Shown here piece by piece: positions 49,008 to 61,729 of a stretch of DNA of 64,000 nt. Under the pieces are notes generated by a model that saw only the letters and a program-made list of their open reading frames with translations, was not told the DNA's origin and ran no database searches. Every line of letters begins with the position of its first letter. Within the stretch, counting starts at the first letter, position 1. The stretch covers positions 3,742,831 to 3,806,830 of the forward strand of contig OY756141.1 in NCBI GenBank assembly GCA_963576785.1, given 5' to 3'. The stretch is from Chlorophyllum brunneum (Eukaryota > Basidiomycota > Agaricomycetes > Agaricales > Agaricaceae). Position numbers and translations under genes: made by a program.

Positions 49008-51112
49008 ATGGCCCCACGCGGCTCCCACGTGCCAGCCCTGGCGTCTGCGGTCCTCTCGGAATTGGCGGACATGGACAGCAGTAGGTCCACCGCTGCAGAC
49101 TCAGACCGTGCAGATGCTGCAGAGCGCCATGCAGCAGAGCTTCTCTCCCAGGTCAGGCTCCTCCACCAGGACAGGCTCCAGCTCCGCACAGAGCTCTCTA
49201 AAACCCAGCAGGAACTCCAGTTGTGGAAGATCCAGCTCGACCGTGCCCAGAAAGGTGCATTATCAGCAGAAAACAGCTTTCTGTTGCTGATCCGTTGCAG
49301 AAATTCTGCGTGCACAGCAGGTTGTCGACCAGGTTGACCGCGCACGGGTAGATGCTGAAGAGCGGTCCCATCGTTATCGTCAGAGAGTCCGTCAGCTCCT
49401 CGAAGAGCGAGCAATCCAAATAGCCATGGACGAAGGCAGACGTCTCGGCTACCAAGAAGGCCTTGAGCTCGGTAGACGCAGGCAACCACAGAACGAACAT
49501 CTGTCCGCCCGAACACCGTCTAGACCTCGTCCCACACCACGTCCTCCCTCAAGACGTTCTTCGGTTCCGCACGACCATGCCCCAGTGCCCCCCGTTGCTG
49601 TCCAACCGATCGACGCTTCTGTCCCTAATCCCGACCCTAGTCGCGAAATCCGTCCCCATATCAACACTCTCAACGTCATTCCCCCGATCCACCCTGTATC
49701 CGTTCACAATTCTCCTGACAGCGTTCACGATACCTTTGATGTCCCACCCGATAACTACATCCCTACCATTCACCAGGGTGATGCCGGCATCACTCTGCCT
49801 CCACCACATGAATGGAATGGTCGACCTGGTAGACCAAGGGGCGATAGCCAAGCCAGTCAGTATCGAAGTGAAAGCAGAGCATCAGTGAAATCGAGGCCAA
49901 GAAGTGACAGTCGTACCACTGGACCACGGTCACCACCTCCTATCTCTGTGGGTGAGTATTCCTATCCCACCCAACCTCAACGCCCCTCTCCCCCTCGGTC
50001 AGCTGCACATAGCTCTACCTCCCAGCAATCCTCCAACATCTCTCAATTCGACCTCCTCGGACCTCCTAGCGAACCATCCCGTTCCCAGATGACCCAACCA
50101 GAACGCATCGCAGATGAGTGGAGAACCCAGAATCCTGACATGTTGACCCCAACACAACAAGGTGATTCTTTACCACCCGACCCCATCCCAGTATGCCACC
50201 TCTCTTTCTTCATTCGCCCCTGCGTCATTTTAACTTTTCATCTTCAGCGTCCCATGTCATCAGGGCCTCTTCGTCCCGTTCCTCCGGATCCCTTCCAACG
50301 GCCGACAACAACCGATCCCACACGCTCGCGCAGCACTCCGAAATCGACCGCCAGCGCCCCACGTAAAGCGCGCCAAGTCATCCCAGCCCCCAGCTTTTTC
50401 TATGATGCGAATGCCAAACGGCCGAGCGGCGAGTGGCTGAGATCTCGGTTCCAGAGAGAACGTACGGTTTCGAATGGTACCGCTCCGAACATTGACGTTG
50501 AATCTCCGGTAATGTTCCTTCCTCTGCGAGCTAATTTGCTCAACTGAGACGTCTCTCTAGTCAGAATCACCTACCAACACGGAGAGAACTGTAGTTGATC
50601 CCATCCTACTTACCCCTGAGCAACCAACACCACTTCCTGATCCTAACACCACATCAGTGGGGCCTGCACACTGGGACAAACACCAACCGTATTATCAACC
50701 TCCTTCTGCTCATGGCAATGACTTCATCACCGGTGTTCTTCCAAGCGATAAAATCTTTCCACCTGGGTTTGTCCCTCTCAGTCCCATCCCTGCTCTCTCC
50801 AACTTGACTTCCATCCCTGAATCCTGTTCTCAATCTGACGCGCATGCCAATCCTCGTTCAACAAAATCCATCACTTCTGCTTCTTCACCCGCCACGATAG
50901 GGAAGCCGTCTACTCCGGGGCCGATTTACTCCTCGGTGCCTGTTCCTAGCCCTCTTAGCGGTCTACCTTATCAGGGATTTAACCCAGTCCCTGCCAATAT
51001 TATGGTAATGAGGTCTACTGTTTCGCCTACGTTACGCCAACGACAAAATACCCACATTTCACAGTCTCCTGCACCTTTGAATAGGCCTCTCTCGATCTTC
51101 TCTGACGTGTAA
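49008..51112 (+). CDS. Coiled-coil protein with disordered Pro/Ser-rich tail
   Basis: Four exons (49008-49254, 49301-50190, 50248-50508, 50561-51112) close to 649 residues. Residues about 30-150 form a strong coiled coil (QDRLQLRTELSKTQQELQLW, then VDAEERSHRYRQRVRQLLEE and GYQEGLELGRRR). The remainder is disordered, rich in Pro, Ser and Arg, with RPRPTPRPPSRRSS-like runs. No enzymatic domain is present. Basidiomycetes carry proteins of this layout with unknown role, and scaffold or polarity functions are conceivable but not shown. It is divergently oriented to the SRPK gene, 289 nt away, so the two could share control elements. Confidence 0.75.
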
Positions 51113-53662
51113 ACCTGTACCATGGTTGTATTATGCATTATAAGGAACTTGTATTTGTGTCGCTTTATGCATCTTTGTATTTCCCCATGTACTTTTTTAT
51201 AACCGACTACGGCGAATCGTATGAACATTATTATCTCCTGTGATTCCTTTATTTATAGCTTAGCTATTCTTACTCGAGAATCCAACATGTGGTGCATCCA
51301 ACCTCGAGGGCGCAATCCAATCCCGGATACCCTATACCTTGTTTGATCGATCCCCAGGGACTAGACTCTTTGCCAATCATTTACTCAGAAGCTGTGTCGC
51401 ATATGGATGACACTAACGAGAGTCCATATGTCGCAAAACACTCACGGGTCGGCACTTCCTTATGTTCTAAACGTTCCACGTAATGAACAACATTTGTGTT
51501 TCGGAACAAAGATGTTCTGCTGCGCGTTGACTTGGCTGCCACGACATCGCCCTGAGCCTCTAGCGGAGTCCAGCTGACTTGATTGAAGGAAGGTAAAAAG
51601 CAGTGTGAACTGATCCTTGGCGAATTCCTTCCATGGTTAACTCACGTCGGCCGGTGAATCATTCGTACATTTGATGAATGAGAAGTGACAGGTGTTTGAT
51701 TTTTCTTGTGTTCTCCCCCCGTTCGCCCGAGTGTTAGTTCACGGAATGATTTGATTCAACGGGAGGCCAAAAATGGGATGAGGGTCCCTGGAGGTGCCTG
51801 GTCCTCGACAAGTACAATTGCGATACCTCCGCGATATCAGGCATCAAGTGTGGTGCTCCAATGAAACCCTCATGAGGGCACCGAGGATGGGCTTCGTAAA
51901 GCTTCCTATTGATTCGCTCACATCCTTAACACACGGCGTGCCTTGTCCGGGACGTGATCGCCCTGCCCAACAGAGTATGGAAGGTTAAATGGATTGGATG
52001 GAACTGTCTCTTCAGGAACAATCTCGGGTCCGAAAAGCAGGTCCCCCTCCCCACGTGTATTGATACTTACAAGTTGGGTTCCCACTTGTGTGCGAACTGA
52101 GTTGCTTTCTGTGTATGCATACGATAGTCATAGGGCTGGAGGATTACACGCCGCCGCAGTCCTCGGGTGATCTGACAGCCTCATTGGATTTTCCCCGTGA
52201 ACAGATGTGGAATGTAAAAATGATCGTGATTATGATCATCGCCCTCAATCTCCCCTGCCTTGCCAAAAGGGATTCAGCTCGGAATGAAAGTCTCAGCAGC
52301 CAATGATATTGAATTGACGGAACGCGTATGGGCCACCCCCATCACATCAGCCGGATTACATACCGGGACATGGCTTCTTTGTGTTCTAGCTGCCAATGAA
52401 GAACTTGTGAGAACTGTTGGTTTGATGTGAACTGCCTTGACAGATCATGACAAGAACTGCAGCATTCTAGAGGGATACCTGAGATTCTCGCTGGAGAACG
52501 AAGAAGGAATCACGAAATAATTTGACGAGTAACTGGTGCCGATTACGGGAGACATCCCGCGTCCGCCCGCATGACATGTCACGGTATCCTGGGAAGGTGG
52601 CGTTAAGAAGATGGAGCCGCATAATGGTGCGAGGAGTAGGCTTTATGGTGAAGGCTTGGGGGCAAGTGTATTAATGGCAGGAGGGTCGTGGGGGGAGAGA
52701 TAAGGGTGGATGCGATTCTGGGACATCCGCTAGTTGCCGGGGACGACGATTTGTTATTATTTCTATTTTTTCACTGGACAGATGACATGCGACATGACAA
52801 TGGCGTGATAAGGACGATTGGTGGGCCTAGACGGACTCCTATATTCCGAGAGGCCGGGGAAATTAATGGATTGGTAAAAGGCATCTATCAGACGCTGGTG
52901 TGTATCACGATGACCACAAAGGGCAAGTTGTCTGTGAATTGATGTTGATGCGATTGATGGAGGCTGGAGAGCGAGGGATTGGGTGGGGGACTATTCTGGA
53001 GGGAATGGATTTGGTATCAGGTATCGCACAGGGAATGATCGGGAGAGCGTAAGGGAACGGATCAGTGAACCCTGTCAATCAATTTTCTGAGATTCCCTGG
53101 TCATGGGGCGGAATCCCATCAGCAAAGATCCAATATGCTTTGTATTATCTCGACATTTTTGCGCTCTGTCTCCGAAAGGCTGTTTACCAGCTGAGCAGGG
53201 AGAAAATTTCAACATTGGCGGAAAGCCCGGTTGATGCGGCTAGCAGTGGAGTATGCAAGAGCGAAAAGCAAAGGGCTCTGGAGACTGGTCGAGGGTTGTT
53301 CGCTTCCGAACAAGCGATAGTGCGTTCTTTGACAGGTGCTGGCTGGCGCTGGAGGCGAGGCGGTGAGCGCAGCGACGGTGTGTGCGGGGTAATGGATGCA
53401 ATCGGTGAGGAAAAGGCACCGAGCAGCGCAGAAGGAATGTCAAATAGGTTGTTGTGCCTCTCTTGCATTGCCACCTCGAGTATCTGCCAAGTGTCACCAA
53501 GGCCGACGTCAGGCGGGAGGGCGAGTGCGACCCTGAGCCGAAAGAGCGGAATTGAAAGTCCGACGGGTGTTCCTGGGTTGAGATTGCGGCTGAGATTCAA
53601 ACGGAGTGATCCCAGGATTGGCATCAGGCACCCTTTATAGCCTCTCTCTTCCTCCTTCCCTC
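51113..53662. other. Long intergenic region upstream of the C2H2 factor
   Basis: 2.5 kb without a supportable gene. Frames at 53065-53640 (+) and 53184-53624 (-) overlap each other completely and show no domain. The region next to 53663 is probably the promoter and leader of the transcription factor; long upstream regions are common for such genes. Confidence 0.5.
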
Positions 53663-55626
53663 ATGGATCATCCTTCAGACCTGCCTGAAGAAATGGCCGC
53701 AGTCGTCGCCAACAGCCCCCCCCAGGGCCAGCAGCCGCAGTCAGGTCCAAAGCGCTACCGTCCTGCACCTGCAAAGACCTTCCAGTGCAGAGGCTATGGC
53801 GAATGCCGCATGGTTTTCTCCAGGAGCGAACATCTCGCCCGTCACATCAGGTCAGTCCCTGTCGCTTTTTTTCTATTTTTTTTTTTTTCGTCAGCTCACA
53901 TCCGACTAGAAAACACACCGGTGAACGCCCCTTCACCTGTCACTGTGGAAAGCAGTTTTCGCGTCTTGACAACCTTCGTCAACACGCCCAGACTGTACAC
54001 GCAGACAAGCAGGATCAAAACGAGCGCATGATGCGCGATCTCACCTCACTTCACGCTTCCATGGCTGCTGCAAATAAGCTTGCGTCGGCTCGCGGTAGTC
54101 GTCGGCCTCCCCCTTCCCATGGCGCCGGCGCCTCAAATGGGGCTCCCTCTGCTAATCACGTCAAGCAGGAGGATCTCTCGATGCCCCTTCACCAGCGTCC
54201 GGGTACCAGTACTGGTTACGAAGGTGATCATGATAGCTTTCTATACCATCAACAACCATCCTGGCATGTTCAACCCTCGGATCCCAAACCCAACAACCAT
54301 TCCTTTCGTGACTCCAACCAGTCCTTTCTTGGCCCCCCATCAACCTCCCCATCTTCAGCTGCCGCAGCAGCCCCCGGCCAGTCCTTTCTCCCCTTCACCT
54401 CCTCAGTCAGCTTCAGTATCCCCGACGCAGCCCGGGATGGCCGTCCACGAACTAGTGCCAGCCGCCCACCAACTTCAGGCGGACTTGCAGATCCAAATTC
54501 TCGATCCCTCCCACCCCTCGCTGCGGTCGTCTCCGCTAGCCTCTCCGCTTCCCCCGCCCAGCAGCACATCCAGCCATTCCCCGCCCCTCCAGGTTCCTCA
54601 CACGGACAGTCCGGAAGCGGCAGCGTACTTTTACCAGGGTCACTTACCCTCCGACGACCCACAACCGCGACACGTCCCGGCACAGCTCCCGCCTCAGCAT
54701 CTCTCTTCTCAGCAAAGCCCTCTTTCGGCGGAGGATCTGGAATGGTCTTCTCTCGGCCAGAATTATCCATACAGTCCTATGGCCGCTCAGCAAACCCACT
54801 CTTGGGAGCCTCATTCTCAAACTCCTGCGATCCAGAACCGCCCTCCCCAGGCGGAAACGATTCCTCACCATTTTTCTTCTCCCCACCCAGCGTCGACCCA
54901 TCCCCAGCAACAACCTCCGCCATCAGCTCCTCACCGGCCACCGTCAACCCTCGTAAACGACCTTACCCCGGAGCAGATGGTCCATACGATGATGCAGCAT
55001 CATCGCGTGACACCGCCCACGACCACGAATACGGGTCAGAGTCACGACCCCAATCTCGCAGACTCTCCGTCATGGAACTCTGCAATGACTCAAATAACAA
55101 TGTCGGACCCTCTACATTTTTATTATCCTCCTCCAGAACAGAATCGCGTCCAACAACTTCCGGACTCGTCTCTTCGGCGTCAGCGCTCGCACTTGTCGAT
55201 CGCCCCTCCCCAACCCTCTCTAGTTCACCAATACAGCCAAGATCATCTGCGCAATACCCAACAACAACTTCACGCGGAAATGGTGGCGGCGGTAGCAGTG
55301 GCCAGGAGGAATTCGGAGGAGGCCGAGTATCATCTTCAGCAATACGCCGCCCCGTACCATCACCCTCGTCAATTTTACCTTACCGAGCGGGAGCAGGAAT
55401 CAGCGGTCCAACCTTCGTCCATTCACCAACATTTTCAGCCGCGTCAACAGCTTCCTATAGCCCACGGTCTCCATCAGCCTCCCCTTTCTCCCCACGATCC
55501 CCGATATCTGGACCAGATGCAACAAGCTCGTTTCCTCGCCGAACCCATGGCGACGACACCCAACATGATCAAATTCGATTCGCACGTGCTACACACACCT
55601 CCCCTGCTCTTGGACTGAGAGTGTAG
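53663..55626 (+). CDS. C2H2 zinc-finger transcription factor
   Basis: Two exons (53663-53850 and 53910-55626) close to 634 residues. Two adjacent C2H2 fingers, at about residues 38-91, are split by the intron: [20 protein letters not shown], then [20 protein letters not shown] with LRQHAQTVH. This pair resembles the Msn2/AmdX/Mst-like class of fungal regulators. The tail is Ser/Pro-rich with low complexity, but contains [11 protein letters not shown], a motif I know from the tails of fungal C2H2 factors, and a basic RKRPYPG. The fingers fix the reading frame of the second exon. The tail is long and disordered and overlaps another open frame. Regulated genes cannot be inferred. Confidence 0.85.
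54032..55618 (+). other. Second long open frame overlapping the C2H2 tail
   Basis: The +1 frame relative to the factor is open for about 1.58 kb (529 codons) between stops at 54031 and 55618, with ATG or alternative starts from about 54080. Composition is Gln/His/Pro-rich with glutamine runs, and toward the end acidic and Met-containing strings appear ([37 protein letters not shown]). This could arise by chance because of CCN/TCN-rich codons, or from alternative splicing into this frame. There is no domain match. Confidence 0.3.
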
Positions 55627-58267
55627 GGTTCTCTCTCCTTTGTTCATATACGACGTTGTCGTTCGTTAACTATTTGGACAGACTTTGTATATCATTCTCT
55701 CTTTTCATGTTTATAATTTCTTCATCGACGGGTTAATGGGCTGCGTGCTACCAATTCGGACCTATTGCTAACGATATCCTATTTTCTTCTCTTAACGGCC
55801 CCCTACCATACTTAATTCTTCTTTGTAAGAAACTCTTCGTTCGTTTACATGCTTATCCCTTTTCTCTGATACCTGAAAATCTACAAATACAAGTATCTTA
55901 TTCCCTCTGAGTGGACTGTTGAACGTGTAAGCCCGAGTATCAGCGTTTGTTCCGTAAAATTGGCGAAACCCGATCTTTATGGGCTGCGAACACGTTACGA
56001 AATTTACGTTTAGATGTCAACTGATGTCAAATAAGAAGACTGAGTCGAAACTACATGTTTCCTAGGTACGTAGCCGGTGTTCCTTGGCCTTACGTCCGTG
56101 GAAGCAAGGTGCCGAAAATTGTATAGTTAGCTCGGACCCATCATCGATGGTGGGTGAAACGGGAGCGTGGCTCGTGTGAGTTAATTGGGCTTGCTAGGAT
56201 TTAATTAAGTACTTACTATATGGATCAAACTCGTAAGTTTGCATGACTGCCGCCACAAGCCCCTAGAGCTGGGGTTGTATCCCTCTGATCACAGGACTCA
56301 TTCAACCCATGGCCCCCGGTTTCTTGGACAACGATTGCGTCATTTCTATAACTTGATTCATGATATGAGGATAGATGAGTCAACAGCTACGTTGATTTCG
56401 GTTCAGTCGTTTCGAGCGGATTGTTTGCGAGTCCACTTTTCGATGTATAATCCACCGAGTTGGCCATTTGATCGGAGGTAGGCGCTTACTGGTCAAAGGA
56501 TTAATTAGCGCGTCTTTGTTTCGGCTAGTAGATGTGATGGTTCGACAGTGGCTCTTAGACATGAGGTACTCTGTGACCTGAAGGAGTCTTGGGAAACGAT
56601 TGGTAAAGCTACAGTTCCTGTTTACAGAAATTAGCCCCACGATGGAGAAGCGTATAAGGATGGAGTATCCATGACCGAACAGAGCGCGCTAGCCCTAAAC
56701 TAGCTTTCAAACTGGCGCGAGCGACCTCGATCTTGGTCAACGCTTCCGATTGCAATGCTGCATTCTAGTCCAGGTTAGTCGGTTAGTGGGCTAAAGACGG
56801 TAGATTATCATCGAGCTCACGGCGAAGTAAATGGAACGTTAGAGACTCACATTACGGAATACTAGCAAAGTTAAGCGGGTAGTCGTACAGGAGACAGATG
56901 CTACTCCTGATTTGTGGGGTGATGGCCATACGTCCCCCAGGCGGAAGTCTGTCTGTCGGCAAAGAGAACGACACCCTCCCGCTATTCGAGATAATAGATG
57001 AGATAGAGGTGCTTCAGAGACAGGAAAATGAACATACGCCAAGATTGATATTCGAAGGGAGTACGCGAACGCCTCTCCGAGCTCCTTAGTAGATAAGAAG
57101 AAAGAGAGGGTGGGAGAGCTAAACATCTTCTGGTCAGGTACGGACGCTCGGCTTGTTCTCACAAGCCCACCTTCCACAGCATATAGCGACTGTAACCCTG
57201 GGCCAGTCGTAGAGGAATTGCAATAATGAACGTCGATGATACTCGACCCATCTTATAGCACCTGAATTCCAAGTCGGATGTTGTGGTGTAATAACGGTTC
57301 AGTGTCGGTGAGTCAGTCAAGGTATCGACTCAAGCTAAAGCGGAGAGAAAAGACATTAGCAAGGACGATGTGTATGTCATTTTGATTATCGATTATGTTC
57401 TAGTCGAACGATAGATTTTTGCCGAGTTAACTGTCTATTCTTGTGTTGAAAACCTGAGTGGTACTGGTGAACCTCGTTCTTGCAGGAAAATGATTCGGCC
57501 TAGCTATGGTTACTGACGGATGTACCGCTCACGGTTCATTGAGTCCACCTGTTGGTGAACTCTGTTTGATTTTCCGGATTATAGGAATGGAGGCAATCTG
57601 GCGCTAGGTTGTTCAGGGCAGAACGACAGAAGACTTGTCCATGGAAGCAAGCGTGAGACGGCGAGTTTGATCCGGTGACTACTGTGGAGAGCGACGCTAG
57701 AACGATTCGGGATTTTTTCACATACACCTCATGCCCTTCTTCCTCGTAAAGTTGTGGGGATATACTGGAGGTAATGTACGATGTTCTGCGGAATATGTAT
57801 GAACGGGCTAGTCTCAATATTATATCCAACCTTGTACCGACATTCAAAATTCGGCTCTAGGGATTGAATATGTATGTATGTCATCCTGCCTCGCTAGTCC
57901 GATCTTTCGCTTTCGGTCTGGGTAGTCGATGTAAGTAGGATGCACGAGAAATAGACTGCCGATCTTCAAATTCAGAGTTGTTAGTACCTCTATACCAGCC
58001 GCTTTTGGCTGCTACTTCGATAGCCCATCGCTCACTCGTTTTGCGGTCATCTTTGCGGGCAAGTCGATGCTACCGAGCACGACAGAGAAGCACGTTTCCC
58101 ATCAGAGGATTCGCATCAGTGCCTGGCGTATATTTGTTTGTCGTATGATGCGGGATAAAAATAGTGCGGTCATGTGTGATAAAACAAGGGGAACAAACGG
58201 GTGAGTTCGTCACGTCGTCGTTTTTTCTTACTCTCACCATATCACCCAACCACCTCCACTCTTTAAA
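55627..58267. other. Gene-poor region
   Basis: 2.6 kb with only short, domain-free frames on both strands (56239-56481 +, 56380-56640 -, 56839-57177 -, 57536-57847 -). No RNA gene, terminal repeat or element was recognised. Its low coding content may reflect decayed subtelomeric sequence. Confidence 0.5.
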
Positions 58268-59564
58268 ATGCTCTCCTTCCCGCTTGTAGTCGCTCTTTTC
58301 TCTAGTGTGGTTGCCAATGCCCAAATTACAGGAACATTTCCCCAAACACCTCTTGCCTCAAAGACTGGATACTCGTATCCTTCCAACATCGTGAGCCACT
58401 ACGACCGCCACTTTTTTTTTTTTTTTCGCATGTTTATTAACCCATTACAGCCAGAGAAGGTCGACACCGACACGCAATTGATCCGTGGCCAACAGTTCGG
58501 CTATAACCGCTGCAACTCAACGACTGAAGGGCCTAATTCTCTTTGTCAAACGTCGTTTTTGAATGGTCTCGATGGTTAGTTGTCAAGTCACATCCTTCTT
58601 TCACTGTCTTCCTGACGTATGCGACCTGTTGTAGATTTCTGTCTCTGGGCTCCAGCCGATCCCAATTCCACCGTTGCTGACAAGGAAGGCGAGATGGTCG
58701 CCTGGTGTACCAAGCCCGGTCGTGGCACACGTCTCATCCCCCAGGGCGCGCTCCAGGGTGTCCAGTACATCAAGACTCCCGATTATGCTCAAGTCGTCGG
58801 TTTTATTAATCAGCAGTTGATCAACATTGCGCCTGGTGATTTCGGTGGCGAGATGGACCCACATGGTGCTGACTTGGTGAGTACTGTTCCTCCTATACAC
58901 TTTGGTATATCATAGTTACCGAACACTACGTTAGCGCGGTAACCCGATGGGCGGTATCATCTTCTCTACTGCATTCACCGGCCAATACGAACAGGTCATC
59001 GAATGGCATAACTTTATGGGTGGTAACGCCTTCTGTTTCAAAGTCTGCGACCCCAAGGGACCGCACGCCGCCGACTACTGCCAACACATCTACGATCGTA
59101 TTGGTTGTGCATACAACGTTCCCAACCAGGCCCAAAACGGAACCTTTGAGGCTTGCCAGGGCGATAATCAAGACTTCCCCGGTGTTTACACCACGAATGG
59201 TGCCGTTGTCACCTACACTCAACCTCCTGAGTCCCTTGGTCCAATCACGTCAATGCCCTACACCGCTCGTATCCCTGCTTCGTCCAACTGTGTGTCTCAC
59301 CCCAGTTCGGAACTATTCGCTGCCCTCCCTACCCCTACGATTGTTGCCCCCGCTCCATCCGGCCCATCTGCTTCGGTTGTCGTCTCCACTGGTGCCGGTG
59401 GTGCCCTTGTAACCTCTACCATGAAACCTGCCGGCCCTCGTTCCACCGGTTCCTCCACTGCGAGCGGAGCTGCCGCAACCAACACTTCCAACGATGCTTC
59501 CGCAATTGCAATTTCGGGAGTTTCGGTCCTTGGCATCCTCTTTGCTGCACTCTTCCTTTCCTAG
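58268..59564 (+). CDS. Macrophage-activating-glycoprotein-like GPI-anchored protein
   Basis: Four exons (58268-58390, 58451-58574, 58635-58876, 58935-59564) close to 372 residues. The signal peptide is MLSFPLVVALFSSVVANAQ. The core has the family landmarks QFGYNRCNSTTEGP, LCQTSFLNGLDDFCLWAP, EGEMVAWCTKPGRGTRLIP, GALQGVQYIKTPDYAQVVGF, DPHGADLRGNPMGGI, FMGGNAFCFKVCDP, YCQHIYDRIGCAYN and GDNQDFPGVY. A Ser/Thr/Ala/Pro-rich stalk leads to a hydrophobic end (SGVSVLGILFAALFLS), a GPI signal. Basidiomycete genome annotations use this name after a mushroom glycoprotein; the biochemical role in the fungus is unknown. The first intron has a homopolymer T run of about 16 nt. Confidence 0.88.
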
Positions 59565-61729
59565 ATGCCATGTGCCATCCGGTTGGGTCAGTGGTATATA
59601 AGATATCACCTACATTTGTAGTGATCCATTATTCGTCTTCTTTTATTATAATCTACCCATTGAATACCCCGATGGCTGCATGATAAACACAAGCTCTCTG
59701 GTGGATGACGGAGTCAATATACACTTTTACTTTTACATCTGACCAAGCTGTAGGAATGTGATGTGATTCCGAGCTTTCCACGACTTGTGTATGGCCTCCA
59801 CCTTCACTCCTACCTTCAGTACGAAATCTGGTCCGTCTGCGGCAGGGTTCCGGCTCCCCAGGAATGTTGCGCTGGCATTCCCATGGATATAATCCCTTTC
59901 CTCGTTGACATTTGACAACGTGGGTGCATGGTAGAAGTATGACATACAATGACCGTCTCGTGGCACAAGCAACTATGCTTCATATGGTGAAGTACTTTTA
60001 TACCTCTGTAGTCAATACACTCCTCCACTTTGCCTTTCGCCGAATCTAATACCCCTGTGCCGTCCAACCGTCCCGACTCCACATATCATCCTCCACGTTT
60101 CTCTGGTAAATTGTGAGGAAGATTATATGGGCACACCCTCTTGCGGTCGTTGCAGGGCTGGTGAGTCCCCGTGGAATTCACCCTGGTTTGCGTATATCAG
60201 CGATTTGGGACCTTACCAGATGGAGGTATGTGCATGGCTAGTGTTTATGATCGCTTTCTCGCTGCTCATCGGCTCTCGCTACACAGGCCATTTCTAGCCT
60301 TGCCAGGTTCACTTACGGTTACAACGCCAACGAAAAGCCATTCAGCTGTACGAATTCCTATCTGGATCACATTTGAATATTCTACAGAATTTACAATATT
60401 CGAAAATTCACAGAACCACCTCGAGACCACACGGCAACTGCCGAAATATATTCCCATAGGCCAAGACCACAACGAGTTGGCTCCCCGAGATGCCCGGGCT
60501 TGGGACCACACCCTCGTTGGTCCTTCATTGGCCGTGTGAAAGGGGACCACTTTTTTCCCATACCCCACAGAATATTTCCACGGTCACCCAGGACCAACTC
60601 AGAACCACCTCAGAACCACTTCAGGACCACCTCTGGTATATTAGTAATAAATAACGAAAAAATACCAATAAAATGAGAAAAATTAGAAAATGAATTTTAG
60701 TGCCATTATCTAATCCCGAGAAGCCCGCGTTCTCGCGCAATTTCGAAAATACTCGAATTTAGGCGAGCAAAAATTTCAGTAAATAAGAAATATATTTACC
60801 AAGCACAGCCACTCCAAATATGGATAAACGTTGATCCGCGATCACTCGGCCATCAGCCATCAACGTGAATGACAACACACACACACACTCTCTCTCTCAC
60901 ATCACCAAGGCTACGTTGGCCAGTTCAGCATACCAGCCCCCAACGCCAACTTCACCGACTACCCAGGCCACCCCAACGACTATGAACGACCCTCCACCAA
61001 TGCCACTCACCCCCACTAGCACCTGATCTGAGCCCGATCACAACCGATCACTGCCCGATTTCCATGTCTACAACGCTATCACCCAGCAGGCTGCTCCCGT
61101 GGAATGAGCAGACGTAATGTCGCTTGCTAATTGTAGAGCAGACCTACGGTCGCTCTGTACAATGTAAGCCACTGAAGACCTGACATAGTACTGCCCCCCA
61201 CAGTCCCAGCCAGGGTAGATGTGGCTTCACACAGTATGACCATGAACACGATGCGGACCCTAGCTGGGAATAGACCTACGGCTACAGAAAAGGGTACAGA
61301 ACGAACGCGATCAGGCATCATTGAAGGGGACAGCTGGCACACGTCAAGTACGACGTTGAAGAAGCATGCAACACCCCAACTGGATCCGCGATGTCGCAGG
61401 TCAATCGGAGCACTACAACGACGCCTCCGACGTTCGAACCTTTTCCCAAACTCTGACCATGGACGGGAGCCCTCTGTACGCAAACGAAATCACAACATTT
61501 CAACATTTATTGACTAAAAGACTAATGATCGTACGTATAGGTCTAAACGAGCACTCTCAATGGGATCGCAGGGCACAACCTCCGGAAACGAAAACCCACC
61601 GTGAGTTCGGACATCCGAAGAGATATGTTCTCGTTCTCACCACTGATTCAAGAAAAAAAAAGCACTGCGACTTGAACCAAGCAAGGTACGTTACAGCTCG
61701 ATCATAAAAGTACTGAACTAACACGGAAC
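59565..61729. other. Subtelomeric spacer with short repeats and weak frames
   Basis: Minus-strand frames at 59653-60082 read protein-like in shifting frames and may be a decayed gene. Plus-strand frames at 60171-60539, 61221-61517 and 61366-61707 have no domain. Related ACCACCTCAGAACCAC-type units recur near 60586-60636. From 60650 the sequence is AT-rich and resembles 63605-63750 in part (GAATTTAGGCGA). Confidence 0.45.
60873..60898 (+). repeat. (AC)n(TC)n microsatellite
   Basis: A compound run of AC followed by TC dinucleotides, about 26 nt. Confidence 0.85.

Noticed and set aside
53065..53640. 191-codon plus-strand frame upstream of the C2H2 gene
   Set aside because: A 146-codon minus-strand frame overlaps it fully, neither has a domain, and both lie in the presumed promoter and leader of the factor.
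56839..57177. 112-codon minus-strand frame as a gene
   Set aside because: It has no domain, a competing plus-strand frame and no splice structure; it lies in a 2.6 kb stretch without other coding signs.
59653..60082. Minus-strand frames that together read protein-like
   Set aside because: The readable parts lie in two frames without a convincing intron to join them, so I describe it only as a possible decayed gene in the spacer entry.
60171..60539. 122-codon plus-strand frame in the subtelomeric spacer
   Set aside because: There is no domain or signal peptide, a minus-strand frame of similar length overlaps it, and the surrounding sequence is repetitive.
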